A stretch of DNA of 64,000 nucleotides from Brachionus manjavacas (taxonomy: Eukaryota > Rotifera > Eurotatoria > Ploima > Brachionidae). Below are positions 34,963 through 45,560 of this stretch, piece by piece (the stretch's first letter is position 1; each line of letters begins with the position of its first letter). Location: contig JAHQIY010000030.1 of assembly GCA_019054805.1 (NCBI GenBank), positions 310,001-374,000 on the forward strand, given 5' to 3'. Under the pieces are notes generated by a model. The model saw only the letters and a program-made list of their open reading frames with translations, did not search any database and was not told where the DNA came from. The translations under genes and the position numbers were made by a program.

Positions 34963-36003
34963 ATGAAAATTACTGGAAATTCATTTGTCAGGAAATCGAA
35001 AAGTGAATATAATATTGTGAGACCAAAAATTCAGGAACAATACAAAGAATTTTTAAAAAGATTTTTCGCAAACTACCCAAAAAATCTTTTTAATAGCTCC
35101 ATCAATTGTTTAAAGGTTGTTTTATTTAAATAATAAATATAAATTTATAAATTTTTTTAGAAATATGTTGATAAAAACCCTTTTGAAGCCTTTGCGAGCA
35201 TCAGAGTGAAGATAATGAATTCTTTTAAAGGGAGTTCAGAAATAAATCAACAATCTCGTAAAGATTTTCTTTGTCAAAATTTTATTAAAATGTTAAATAA
35301 TTATTAACAAAGATCAACCAACAACAACAAGACGAAATAGAAAAGGGACAGTTGTTAAATCAAATTCCGAATCAGAAACACCTCTTTCACCAACTTTATT
35401 TTATCAGAAAAAAAAGAGGTAGAAAGAGCATTTTTGATAAGAATGATTTGATTTATCTAAATACATATTATGCGCGGAACAACAAACCAAATCATTCAGA
35501 TATTAGTAAACTAATTCTTTATTTGGAATGCCGTTACCAAAAACAACAAATTCGTGTAAGTTTATCATTTAATAAATTAAATAGACTATAAAATAAATTA
35601 TCATATATAAATCAAAATTTTTTTCCAGAATTGGTTTTCAAATAAAAGATTTAAAGAAAAATCTTTAATGAACATTCAAAATCTTGAAATGAATATAGAC
35701 ATGAAAGAAGAAGCTGACCAAAATAATAGAATAGCAAAGAATCTTTCTTTGATGAAGAAGAAGTTATCAGCTCAGAGAAAGAAGATGGTGAAATTTCAGA
35801 TTCTGTAAAGGAGGATGGTGAAATTTCATGTTCACAGTTTGATGAAGAAGTTATCAGCTCAGAGAAAGAAGATGGTGAAATTTTAGATTCTGTAAAGGAG
35901 GAAGGTGAAATATTATGCTCACAGTTTGATGAAGAAGAAGTTATCAGCTCAGAGAAAGAAGATGGGGAAATTTCAGATTCTGTAAAGGAGGATGGTGAAA
36001 TAC
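34963..36003 (+). pseudogene. Homeodomain-like gene, truncated tandem copy 2
   Basis: Same organisation as copy 1, with a 45-base first intron. An extra A in the run before GAGGTAGAAAG (8 versus 7) shifts the frame just upstream of the homeodomain, so here the upstream exon and homeodomain no longer join. The acidic repeat region is the same as in copy 1 and again ends abruptly in satellite at 36003. Whether the A-run difference is biological or a base-calling error cannot be told from one sequence. Confidence 0.6.
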
Positions 36004-36976
36004 TCAAGATGTCCTTAAGTAAAGTAATTAGTAAATTTACACGTCTTAAATCAAGTTGTCCATTCGAAAATTAGGTAAAAAATGGACGCTTTGTTACTCA
36101 AATTGGCCATAAGTAAAGAAAAAAGTAAATAACCGCCTCGTAAATCAAGTTGTCCAAAAGTATAGTAATTAGTAATTTGACGCTTCGACACTCAAGTTAT
36201 TCATAAGTAAGGAAAAAAATATCTGGACGCCTCGTCAATCAAGTTGTCCATCTGGAAATTAGATAGAAAACGAAGACTTTGTTACTCAAGATGTCCTTAA
36301 GTAAAGTAATTAGTAAATTTACACGTCTTAAATCAAAGTGTCCATTCGAAAATTAGGTAAAAATTGGACGCTTTGTTACTCAAATTGGCCATAAGTAAAG
36401 AAAAAAGAAAATATCCGCCTCGTAAATCAAGTTGTCCAAAAGTAAAGTAATTAGTAATTTGACGCTTCGACACTCAAGTTATTCATAAGTAAGGAAAAAA
36501 ATATCTGGAGTTCTCGTCAATTATTTTGTACATTAGAAAATAAGATAAAAAATGAACGCTTTGTCACTCATGTTGTCAAAAAGTAAAGAAGAAAGAAAAT
36601 TTTGGCCTCGTAAATCAAGCTATTCATAAGAAAATAAGGTAAAAAATTGACGCTTTGTAACTCAAATTGTCCCTAAGTAAAGAAAAAATTAAATTACCGC
36701 CATGTAAATCAAATTGTCCATAAGAAAAGTAATAAGGAAATTATCGCCTCGAAATTATCGTCCAAATGTAAAATAGGTAAAAAATTGACGCTTTGTAACT
36801 CAAGTTGTCCCAAAGTAAAGAAAAAAGTTATTTCCCGCCTCGTTAATCAATTAGTTCATTTGATTGAGAAAAAGTAAATTTAGGTCTCGTCCATCATGTT
36901 GTCCATTAGAAAATAAGGTAAAAAATGGAAACTTTGTCTATCCTTCAAATATAACGAAACATTGGCTAGTTTGGCC

Positions 36977-38196
36977 ATGAAAATTACTGGAAATTCATTT
37001 GTCAGGAAATCGAAAAGTGAATATAATATTGTGAGACCAAAAATTCAGGAACAATACAAAGAATTTTTAAAAAGATTTTTCGCAAACTACCCAAAAAATC
37101 TTTTTAATAGCTCCATCAATTGTTTAAAGGTTGTTTTATTTAAATAATAAATATAAATTTATAAATTTTTTTAGAAATATGTTGATAAAAACCCTTTTGA
37201 AGCCTTTGCGAGCATCAGAGTGAAGATAATGAATTCTTTTAAAGGGAGTTCAGAAATAAATCAACAATCTCGTAAAGATTTTCTTTGTCAAAATTTTATT
37301 AAAATGTTAAATAATTATTAACAAAGATCAACCAACAACAACAAGACGAAATAGAAAAGGGACAGTTGTTAAATCAAATTCCGAATCAGAAACACCTCTT
37401 TCACCAACTTTATTTTATCAGAAAAAAAGAGGTAGAAAGAGCATTTTTGATAAGAATGATTTGATTTATCTAAATACATATTATGCGCGGAACAACAAAC
37501 CAAATCATTCAGATATTAGTAAACTAATTCTTTATTTGGAATGCCGTTACCAAAAACAACAAATTCGTGTAAGTTTATCATTTAATAAATTAAATAGACT
37601 ATAAAATAAATTATCATATATAAATCAAAATTTTTTTTCCAGAATTGGTTTTCAAATAAAAGATTTAAAGAAAAATCTTTAATGAACATTCAAAATCTTG
37701 AAATGAATATAGACATGAAAGAAGAAGCTGACCAAAATAATAGAATAGCAAAGAATCTTTCTTTGATGAAGAAGAAGTTATCGGCTCAGAGAAAGAAGAT
37801 GGTGAAATTTCAGATTCTGTAAAGGAGGATGGTGAAATTTCACGTTCACAGTTTGATGAAGAAGAAGTTATCAGCTCAGAGAAAGAAGATGGGGAAATTT
37901 CAGATTCTGTAAAGGAGGATGGTGAAATTTCATGCTCAGAGTTAGATGAAGATGAAGCTTTCAGCACGGAGAAAGAAGATGGTGAAATTTTAGATTCTGT
38001 AAAGGAAGAAGGTGAAATATTATGCTCACAGTTTGCTGGAGAAGAAGTTATCAGCTCAGAGAAAGAAGATGGGGAAATTTCAGATTGTGACAATAGTACG
38101 GTGAAATTTTATGCAATGAATAAGCAGTTTGCTTTAGAAAAGAAGGAACTCGAAATCAAAATAAATGATTTATAAGAGGATATTAAAATTTTACTG
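36977..38196 (+). CDS. Homeodomain plus acidic repeat, 5' half of the full-length copy 3
   Basis: Copy 3 carries the same four exons and homeodomain (A-run of 7, frame intact up to the recognition helix). Its acidic region differs: units with CSELDEDEAFSTEKEDG and CSQFAGEEVISSEKEDG replace some of the others. Unlike copies 1 and 2 it does not end in satellite but continues EISDCDNSTVKFYAM and ALEKKELEIKINDL, then meets an in-frame TAA (38173-38175). After the stop EDIKILL leads to a GT at 38197 that splices in phase to the coiled-coil exon at 38249. The frame logic says this was one gene: homeodomain, about 30-residue acidic repeats, coiled coil. It carries one shared frameshift and one stop, so expression of the whole is doubtful. 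Confidence 0.55.
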
Positions 38197-38248
38197 GTTA
38201 GTTTTTGATAAAAATTTTAATTAAATGAACATAAGTTTTCTTTAAAAG

Positions 38249-39285
38249 GATAAGAATACTCAAAAACAAATGTTGTTTAGAAATGTTTCAGAGGATTATG
38301 AAAAAGTTGTAAAAGAACAAGAGTTATCAGAGCAAGAAACCTCAAATATTAAAAGAGAACTTGAGAAAAGCATGATAAGATTCAAACATTTAGAAGATGA
38401 TCATGAGGACCTAAAGCAGACATATGAAGATATTCAAAAAGATAATTCACTATTGCAGTCCACAATAAAGTATAATTCTTCATTAATTGCTGAATTAAAA
38501 GATTCGTTATCAAAAGTTAAAAATTAAAATTTGTGAAAACAAATATTTTGAATATATTTCTAGAGTCCGAACAATTTAACCAAATTCAAATAAAAAAAGA
38601 AAATTTATCAATATACAATGAAAATGAACAAGGACAAGAAAATATGGTAATCCTGAATTCCGAATTTGAAATTAAAAATGACAGCCATAAAATAATGCAG
38701 TCATCAAGCAATTCAGAAATACTGAAACTTCAAAAGCAGATTGCTGATCTCAAGAGAAACAAAATTTTCGGAAAATTAAATCGAAAAGTAAAACTATTTA
38801 ACTTCATTCTTTAATACAATTTTATATAAATATTTAAATACTAATTTAGTTCTGAAAGAAAGCAATGAAAAATTAAAAGCAAAAGATGAGCGTCTAAAAG
38901 AATTAGAGCAAAAAGTAGAAGAAAATGAGAGTATGACTTCGAATCTCGAATCGGACCAGAAAGTGATTTTTGAAAAATAACGAACGTCAAAAGACTAAGG
39001 TATAATCTTTTTTCGATGAAATATTGAAAATTTTTTTATTTATTATCATTTTATTTTTAAGAGATTAAGCATAAAGATGATTTGCTAAAGGACAAAGATA
39101 AAAAGCTAAAGGAATATGAATTAGCAATAGATGACAAAGAAAAGCAAATTTCTGATCTCAAATTTGCGAATAAAATGGAAAGCTCTTACGTATGGCAAGA
39201 CATTTTCAGCCAGAATTCTTATAGAAAAACTGACTTTGAAAAGGGCAATAGGAGCAAATTATTAGTTTCTGTCGATGTTATTTAA
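38249..39285 (+). pseudogene. Coiled-coil exons of the homeodomain gene
   Basis: The exon at 38249-38527 follows a 52-base intron in phase 0 and reads LFRNVSEDYEKVVKEQELSE and on through IKRELEKSMIRFKHLEDDHE: clear heptads. Later pieces are 38533-38814 (ENMVILNSEFEIKNDSHKIM), about 38851-38979 (LKESNEKLKAKDERLKELEQ) and 39069-39285 (DKDKKLKEYELAIDDKEKQ, then WQDIFSQNSYRKTDFEKG). Frame changes at 38525 and stops at about 38977 mean that not all can be translated together without repair. The last two blocks recur, diverged, at 58.08-58.33 kb. A long parallel coiled coil suggests oligomerisation; no motor or membrane domain seen. Confidence 0.5.
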
Positions 39286-40227
39286 TTTTACAAATTAGAT
39301 ATATACATATATTTTTTATTCAGATTTTAATAAAAATCAAAATCTCGAACATAATGAATTTACAATAATATAAAATAATCAAACAAAATGTCCTTCAAAA
39401 AATTTCGATGGTTCTGGAAACACTGAGATTGGTTGTAATAAGCATTATTGGTATGATTTATTTCTTTTTTATTAAATTATCAAATTTATCATTATATTTA
39501 AAGTTTTGCTAATTTTCCGAAAAATTCTGTCAATGCTATAATTATCAAGTACAAAAACTTTTTCGAAGAAAAAATATTAGATCTCAAATCGGAAAATGTA
39601 TATCTTAACAACTAAATTAAACCGGACGATTTAAAAAAGAGTCATTTGTTTTCCTTTTTGCTTGAGGAAAGCGATTTTTTAGATGAACGAAAGTGAGATT
39701 ATAATAAAGTAATTCTATTTTTTTTTAAACAATTTCAAGACCATTTTATTTTTGAAGAATATGAATGATAATAAGAAAGAGTTTGTCAATGAAAATAATC
39801 AAAACCATTACGATGATCTTATTACCAAAATTCAATAATTGGTAAATTAAAAAAAAATTCTGAACTAATAATTCTTCGTCTTTCAAATTTTTATCCTTAT
39901 TTTGAAATCGCTTTGTTGTTTTACTTTTAATATATCATAGGGATTTCATAATTCTCTGAATTACTTTAAAAGATAAAAGACATTATTAGAAAAATTTAGA
40001 CAAATTAAAGCTTCAATTTCAAAATTAATTAAAATATTTAAATGAAAGACGAAAAATGTCCACGTAAAATCTTTGTTAAAATTTACTAAAATTAAAGGAA
40101 AATGAGCAAAAAATTTTAAAAGAAAGATTTGATGAGAAATCTTTACCCCATGGATATACCAAAGAGACAAGAGTAATTTAAAAAAAAATGAAAATTTTTA
40201 AAATTTAAAATTAAAATTAATATAAAG

Positions 40228-40425
40228 CCTCTCTGTACGCGAACTTCAGAGAAAACAAAGGTTGGTGAATTTGTGAGTAGCCGTAGTCGTTGTGGCAGAA
40301 ACGTTTATCTTGGGCCACAAGGAGGACTTTTTCTTGAAAATCCAAGTGGTTCACTTTATTATATTCATGGAAAGGAAAGACTCCAGAAAAATTTTTTAGC
40401 TGAATATAAATATTTAGAAAACTAA
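40228..40425 (+). CDS. Terminal exon: small CGRNVYLGPQGG module
   Basis: After an A/T-rich intron ending ATAAAG, 65 codons run to TAA: TKVGEFVSSRSRCGRNVYLG, GPQGGLFLENPSGSLYYIHG, then a basic-aromatic end (LQKNFLAEYKYLEN). The order G-R-x-x-Y-x-G-P-x-G-G, aromatic, small polar turn, Y-Y resembles the short basic adaptor repeat called PBCV_basic_adap; this is recognition by eye. A related module (KYCGNYIYEGPR) ends the minus-strand coiled-coil gene near 58.75 kb, so it belongs to this gene family. Confidence 0.45.
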   Translation, partial: PLCTRTSEKTKVGEFVSSRSRCGRNVYLGPQGGLFLENPSGSLYYIHGKERLQKNFLAEYKYLEN

Positions 40426-42150
40426 ATATAAAAACGTCCTTGTTTTTTTTATTTAATTATTATTTTTGTTAAAGTTTTTTTTTTTACTTTATTTTTTCAT
40501 CTTTTTGTAATGAAGGTTTTCTGATATTATTCTTTTTATTCTAAAATGAGTATTTTATTTTTCACGTTGTATTACTTTTAAGAAATTCTTAAGAAAGCTG
40601 GAATAATTCCAGCTTATTTAATGTAAATTCATCAAGAGAAGTATTTTTACGTAGATCAGAATCATTTTAACTATTCTGATCTAATAAAAATTCAATTTTT
40701 TAACCCTCTCATTTAAATTTAATTTTAAAATGTCCTGCTTATTCGCCCAAAATCCGAAAATCTGCTCGATTAGATTGGTCTGGCTTTTTTGACTTCTGAA
40801 AGAACAGATGTTAAAAAAGCTAATACGGAAAGTGAAAAAATAAGCAGCTTGTTGGGAGGGACTGTAAAAAAGGAATTGGAAGTGTACAAATCATTTTTTG
40901 ACTGTTTGTGTAGAAAAGCAATATTTCTTTTTGTGCAAAACTTAAATGCATTTAAAATGCCTTTTGAAAGGATGAAAAGATCATTTTGTTCTAAAAAATT
41001 CATTATGAATTAAATAAATAATCCTGTCTAAAAGAAATTAAAATTTATGTTTAAAACAAAATGAGAGTTGAATTTTCAAAATTCAGTTAATTCTCGTTTC
41101 GACACGATCCTTTCCTTTTTTTGCCAATATCCAACAATGCTTGTTTCTTACCGATCTAAGCGAGCGTACTAAGAGAGAACAGGAAATGCTTACTTATTAA
41201 GCATTTCAATTTTTTAATATTTCTTAAAACGACACAATTTTAATTTTTCAATATTAATATTTCAATATATCAATTTTAATATTTCAATTTTAATATTTCA
41301 TTTCTTAATAAGTAAGCATTTCAAGCGATAAAGTATGATATTTTAAATATTAAATTTGTAATTGTTGAAATTACATAATTTAGCTGATTTTTTTCAACAA
41401 TTTTAAAGAAATTTTATTATTAATACAATGCGATGAAATGAAAATAGCTTTTTTGATGAAAAAGAACAATTTCAGTATTATGTTCCAATTTTGACGGGCG
41501 GACTCTGGCCCGTTTATTTTGGCGGGCTAAATTTTGGCCCGTTTAATAAACTTTTAAAAATAAACGGGCGGTCCATGAAACCGTTCCAATTTTGACGGGC
41601 GGACTCTGGCCCGTTTATTTTGGCGGGCTAATTTTTGGCCCGCCAAAATAAATATCCAAAATATCCAAAATTGGGACGGTTAATACGGTCACGGTCAAGG
41701 TCACGGTTTTTAAAATTTTTGGCCCGTTTACTGTCCGCTTGCACGGACACCAACACTAATCAAGATCATTGATTGTTATTTTTAAAAAATGAGTTGATCA
41801 AATTTAGATTTTGGGATTAATCCGAAAAGGAACAATCTTTCAAAACGACAATGTTGTGGCTTAATTTCAGGTATTCAAATATCACAGTTTAAAATGATCC
41901 TCAACAGTGCGTCTAGCTAAAATCTGTAACAATGATTTTAGGATAATAATCGGTTTTTAATTTCTCAAATAATGACGTAATTTTTAAAAGATTAGTAGAT
42001 ATATTTGTTGTGTCGTTTTCAGTTGAGAAAAATCTGCTATTCCTTAATGCACATCCTTAATTGAATTTTAGAAAAAAAGTTCATGGAGAAAGGCGAAATG
42101 GATATTTCTTGAATGAATCCTTTTATCCCTTTTTTACAAGTGCTTTTAAC
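40426..42150. other. Intergenic DNA with one weak frame and a dispersed repeat
   Basis: Mostly AT-rich. A plus-strand frame at 40789-41013 (LTSERTDVKKANTESEKISS.., then FFDCLCRKAIFLFVQNLNAF) looks slightly protein-like, but has no ATG and is open on both strands; I give it little weight. ATATTTCAATTTTAATATTTCA-type short tandem text lies at about 41240-41310. The GC-richer repeat at 41482-41760 is listed separately. Confidence 0.4.
41482..41760. repeat. GC-richer dispersed repeat with internal 60-base duplication
   Basis: A block around TTCCAATTTTGACGGGCGG then ACTCTGGCCCGTTTATTTTG occurs at 41482-41551 and again at 41583-41642, 101 bases apart. It is followed by GACGGTTAATACGGTCACGG and CTTGCACGGACACCAACACT. 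The text is rich in GGCCCG/CGGGC pairs that can fold on themselves. Related vocabulary occurs at 13290-13490. It is non-coding, probably a non-autonomous element or its end. Confidence 0.6.
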
Positions 42151-42823
42151 TTACAGGTCGAATAAAGATTTCGCTGCATCTGCATCCGATCTCACCTCAT
42201 TGAATAATTTATTTTTATGTTTATGTTCGCTTGACATCTTCCGAATTACTGAATAATCGATCGGATGGTCAGTTTTGATATGATTGTGGGCTCTGAAGTT
42301 AGTAATCCCTATTGATTTTATTTTTTGAGACATTAATTCTCTTTTTTATCCAATTTTTCTTTTAATTTTAGGGTTTACTACATACGATTTGTGATTTATT
42401 TTATATTTATCCAAGTTGATAATTAGTTCATCCATTTCGAAAGACGGAATATTAAGTTTGAAGGAGCTTTCACATGATATGCAGGAAAATTTACCATTCC
42501 AAGAATAGCCTTTTTTCCTTCCATTTTCTTTCCTAAACCAGTTTGAACCATATTTTAGCCAACACAGAATACCAATTGCCTGAAATTTCATAGATATAAA
42601 TTCACAAAATTCGGCATTGAATGGTTTTCGACTATCCGTTTTACTTTTTTTAATCCTTTTCAGACAAACGTTTAATTTTCTGTTCCTTTTCAAGTCTTAT
42701 TTGTTTGAACTTGTTCATTACATTTGTTTTATACTTTTTGGCGTCTCTTTTCCACATTGTATGTAAAAACAGTGAATCTACAAGTACATAAGCACCAAAT
42801 TTAAAAAGGCAAGCCTTCCCCAT
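42151..42823 (-). pseudogene. Possible zinc-binding transposon protein, N-terminal part
   Basis: Starts at ATG 42823 (MGKACLFKFGAYVLVDSL, HTMWKRDAKKYKTNV). It shifts frame near 42690, then reads KPFNAEFCEFISMKFQAIGI, YSWNGKFSCISCESSFKLN and, after an in-frame TAA at about 42347, RAHNHIKTDHPIDYSVIRK. C-x-x-C followed by H-N-H and D-H resembles the zinc-finger front of animal transposases, but I cannot name the family. Palindrome B cuts through it: the left arm starts at 42544, so the other arm (52795-53074) contains only the first part. Confidence 0.4.
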
Positions 42824-43179
42824 AATGTATTTTCACCACTTTAAGAGCCAACAAGTTAACATGGTGAATGCACATTCTCAATCAAAAATTGCACTGAATT
42901 AACAACAAAACGTTTAAATCAATGTTTGATAGTCCTTTTCTATTCGACTTATTATTTAGTTTAATAATAATTTTTCTTAATAATTATCTAAAATATCTAA
43001 AATTTTTAAAAAATATAAAATTGCTCCCTTAGAAAAAATAATTTTTAGAAATATTTTTATGTTATGAAATGGCACTGTATTAGAATAGCAATAATCAAAA
43101 TAGAATGATGATAATATGATATTTATATCAACATGTAGTTATTGAGAATATGTGAAAAAAAAAAAAAAAAAAAAAAATT

Positions 43180-44962
43180 TATTAAATATGCAATCCAGTC
43201 AAGTTCATTCATATACTAAACTAGATTATTTATAATTCATTCATTTTTGATTTGCGATTTATGTATTTGTTTTTTGTTCGTTATTCTTTATTTCTCGTCG
43301 GACGAACCTCCATCCAACACTTAAAAATTCAACATCTTAATCAAATTCAAGACAATCAGGACTCAAAGGTAACCCAGTTATTTTAGTATTTCTTTATTTC
43401 TTTTTCTCTCCAGGTGTCTGTCTAATTGGGATTTAAAGCTGTTTAAGGACTTCGCGTTAATAATTTCAAGGGGTAACTCATTCCAATTCTTGACAACTCT
43501 ATTAGTCAAGAAATTTTCACGTTGCCTTATTTTTGTAAGTAGTTTACTAAGTCTTTGTTTGTGTCCTCGTATACCACTAGCTGGACCATCAGATATCAGT
43601 GAGTTACATTTGAGTATAGGATTTTCCCATTTTACCAAGCTAAGCTCTTTAATAAATTTAAAAAATTCAATTAGGTCTCCTCTTTCACGTCTCTGCTTTA
43701 GGGACGTTAATTCGAGCTTTTCCAATCTTTCTTCATAATTTAAGTGCCTTATCTCAGGTATAAATTTTGTTGCACGGCGTTGAATTTTCTCTAAAGTTTC
43801 TATGTCTTTTTTTGAATATGGACTCAATGCGGCAGCAGCGTACTCCAGATGCGGCCTAACAAATGTTACATAAAGCTTCCTAAATGTTTTTTAATTGTCC
43901 AGTATTTAAAAACTTGTTTTAGTTGACCAAGAATTATATTTGCTTTGTTTGCCGCTTGAGATGCTTGGTGATTCCATTTTAGGTCACTCTTTAAGTATAT
44001 TCCAAGGTCACGTTCAACATCTGTTTGCTGCATTTCTTTATTTTCCATTTTTAAATTTATTTCTTGGAAGTGTTTGTTCTTGAAGAACATTAATTTAAAT
44101 TTGTCTTCGTTGAAACTCATCTGCCATTTATTTGCCCAAGTAACGAGTCTGTTAATGTCCAACTGTAAGTTATGTACGTCTTTTCTGTTTCTTATAGTGA
44201 CTATCAGTTTGGTGTCATCAGCTAAATTAAGCTGAATTAAGCTGAGAACTGCTTCTGGCATTTATGAATATGGTAAAAAGGAGTGGGCCAAGTACTGATC
44301 CTTGGGGTACACCACTTAATACATCTTTCCAGTCGGAGAACTTATCACCAAGGACAACTCTTTGTTTTCTTCCGTTTAAAAAGTCAGAAAGCCAATTAAG
44401 AAGGTTACCTCTGAAACCATAAGCTTCAAGTTTCTTGATCAGAGCTCTATGTGAAACTTTATCAAATGCTTTAGCGAAATCCATGAACACAATCGCTGAA
44501 GCAAAAACCACGATTTAATGCTTCTGTTACTGAGTCTATTGTTTCAAGGAGGTTTGTCAGGCATGATCGTTTAGTAACGAAACCATGTTGCTGGGGCGCA
44601 ATCAGTTCAAATTTGATAAGATGGGCAACCATTGATTCCTTGATCATTCTTTCCATTATTTTACATGGAACTGATGTCAGTGAAATTGGTCTGTAGTTTT
44701 CTTGTTCGGTCTTCTTTCCTTTTTTATAAATAGGAGTAATATTTGCCTCTTTCCGCTCATTTGGTAACTTGCCGGACATAAAACTAGTCCTGAAAATAGG
44801 TTCCAGAAGCTTGGCAAAGTTTTTTGCGCAGCTTCTTAATACATGAGGGTGAATGCCATCCTTCCCACAAGATTTCCTTCTGTCAAGTAAATTTGAATGC
44901 TTCAGGATATTAGCTTCTGAGAAAAAATCTATATCAATTAAACAGGAATCCATACATCGAGA
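43180..44962 (-). pseudogene. CR1-like LINE, reverse transcriptase and 3' end (left arm copy)
   Basis: The minus strand reads from 44953: KLPNERKEANITPIYKKG, NYRPISLTSVPCKIMER, then VFMDFAKAFDKVSH (motif A), SGVPQGSVLGPLLF (motif B) and, after a frameshift, ADDTKLIVTI (motif C, the A-D-D active site). The C-terminal domain follows: LEYAAAALSPYSKKDIETLE, RRATKFIPEIRHLNYEERL, RRERGDLIEFFK. R-R-A-T-K and R-G-D-L-I-E/Q are typical of CR1/L2-type LINEs. Frameshifts near 44500, 44250 and 43850 make it dead. A run of 24 A on the plus strand (about 43155-43178), poly-T in the LINE's direction, marks its 3' side. It is 5'-truncated at 44962 beside the GC-rich relic. Confidence 0.85.
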
Positions 44963-44965
44963 CTG

Positions 44966-45560
44966 AAAACTAGGAAGTTAGTATCAATACCGAATGTTTT
45001 TTGAACTGATCGCCTAATAAGTTCTTGCTTGCTCTTCTTGTACAAAATGCTTGCTTGCAAGGCGTGTAGGGTCTTATCGTGCTCAAATTCGGATATGGAA
45101 AAACGCGTAGACACTTGAAATTCGAGTCGACTACGTAGTGGTTGCCGATGGGACGCTTGTAGTCGCTTTTTTGAGCCTTAGGCGATTGCAACCGGAGAGA
45201 CGAGGTGGCCGATGTGTCGCTGGGCGACTTGAGAGAGAATTCGGCGTGGCCGCTCGGAGACATGAGCCGCAACAAATTATCGCCAAAATAGGCCTTTTTG
45301 TCGTCCTCATGGGTAAAATTAACTTCTATCGAATTTGCGAGGCGATGTGCGATTGATCAGCTCGTCGCGCTTCTTATCCTGCTCCTCGAGCTGCTAGGTA
45401 ATATGCGCTTTGTTCTTCTTGTACTCTTTGAAGAGCGCAGAATCGAGCATGGGGTTGGCGGAGTCGTGGGCGGCCAGCTTTTTGACGTGAACAGCTGGAA
45501 CTGTGTCGCTTAGAACGGGCTCGTGTTTGAGCGAGCGTGCGCTTGACGTGGCCTTAGCAA
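44966..45560 (-). pseudogene. GC-rich gene relic of unknown family (left arm copy)
   Basis: This block is far richer in G and C than its surroundings and uses C/G-ending codons, unlike every other frame here. On the minus strand it reads NPMLDSALFKEYKKNKAHIT, a stop, QLEEQDKKRDELINRTSPRK, an out-of-frame patch, EDDKKAYFGDNLLRLMSPSG, SLKSPSDTSATSSLRLQS and, one frame over, FSISEFEHDKTLHALQASIL. The protein looks eukaryotic (coiled coil plus Ser/Pro-rich), but I do not recognise it. Its composition suggests foreign origin or a different genomic compartment. The 3' side is cut by the LINE at 44962. Confidence 0.5.

Larger units (their letters stand above)
31971..38092 (+). repeat. Three tandem units of about 2.0 kb: satellite plus 5' half of the homeodomain gene
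   Basis: Unit 1 is about 31971-33986, unit 2 33987-36003, and unit 3 starts at 36004 and runs into unique gene sequence after about 38090. Spacing between equivalent points is 2017 and 2014 bases. Each unit has about 960 bases of diverged satellite followed by about 1.05 kb of gene. The junctions between units fuse the acidic coding repeat (..GAGGATGGTGAAAT) directly to satellite (ACTCAAGATGTCC). The units are nearly identical, with mostly homopolymer length changes, so the amplification is recent. Confidence 0.95.

Noticed and set aside
33636-38093. Three minus-strand serine/proline-rich frames (SPSSFTESE-type repeats) as real proteins
   Set aside because: They are the exact antisense of the acidic repeats on the plus strand. 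The plus strand has splice sites and upstream exons in register, and the minus frames have none.
45138-45513. Plus-strand frames (VADGTLVVAFLSLRRLQ, SSSWVKLTSIEFARRC) over the GC-rich relic
   Set aside because: GC-rich DNA keeps several frames open by chance. The minus-strand reading has better composition and continuous protein-like order.
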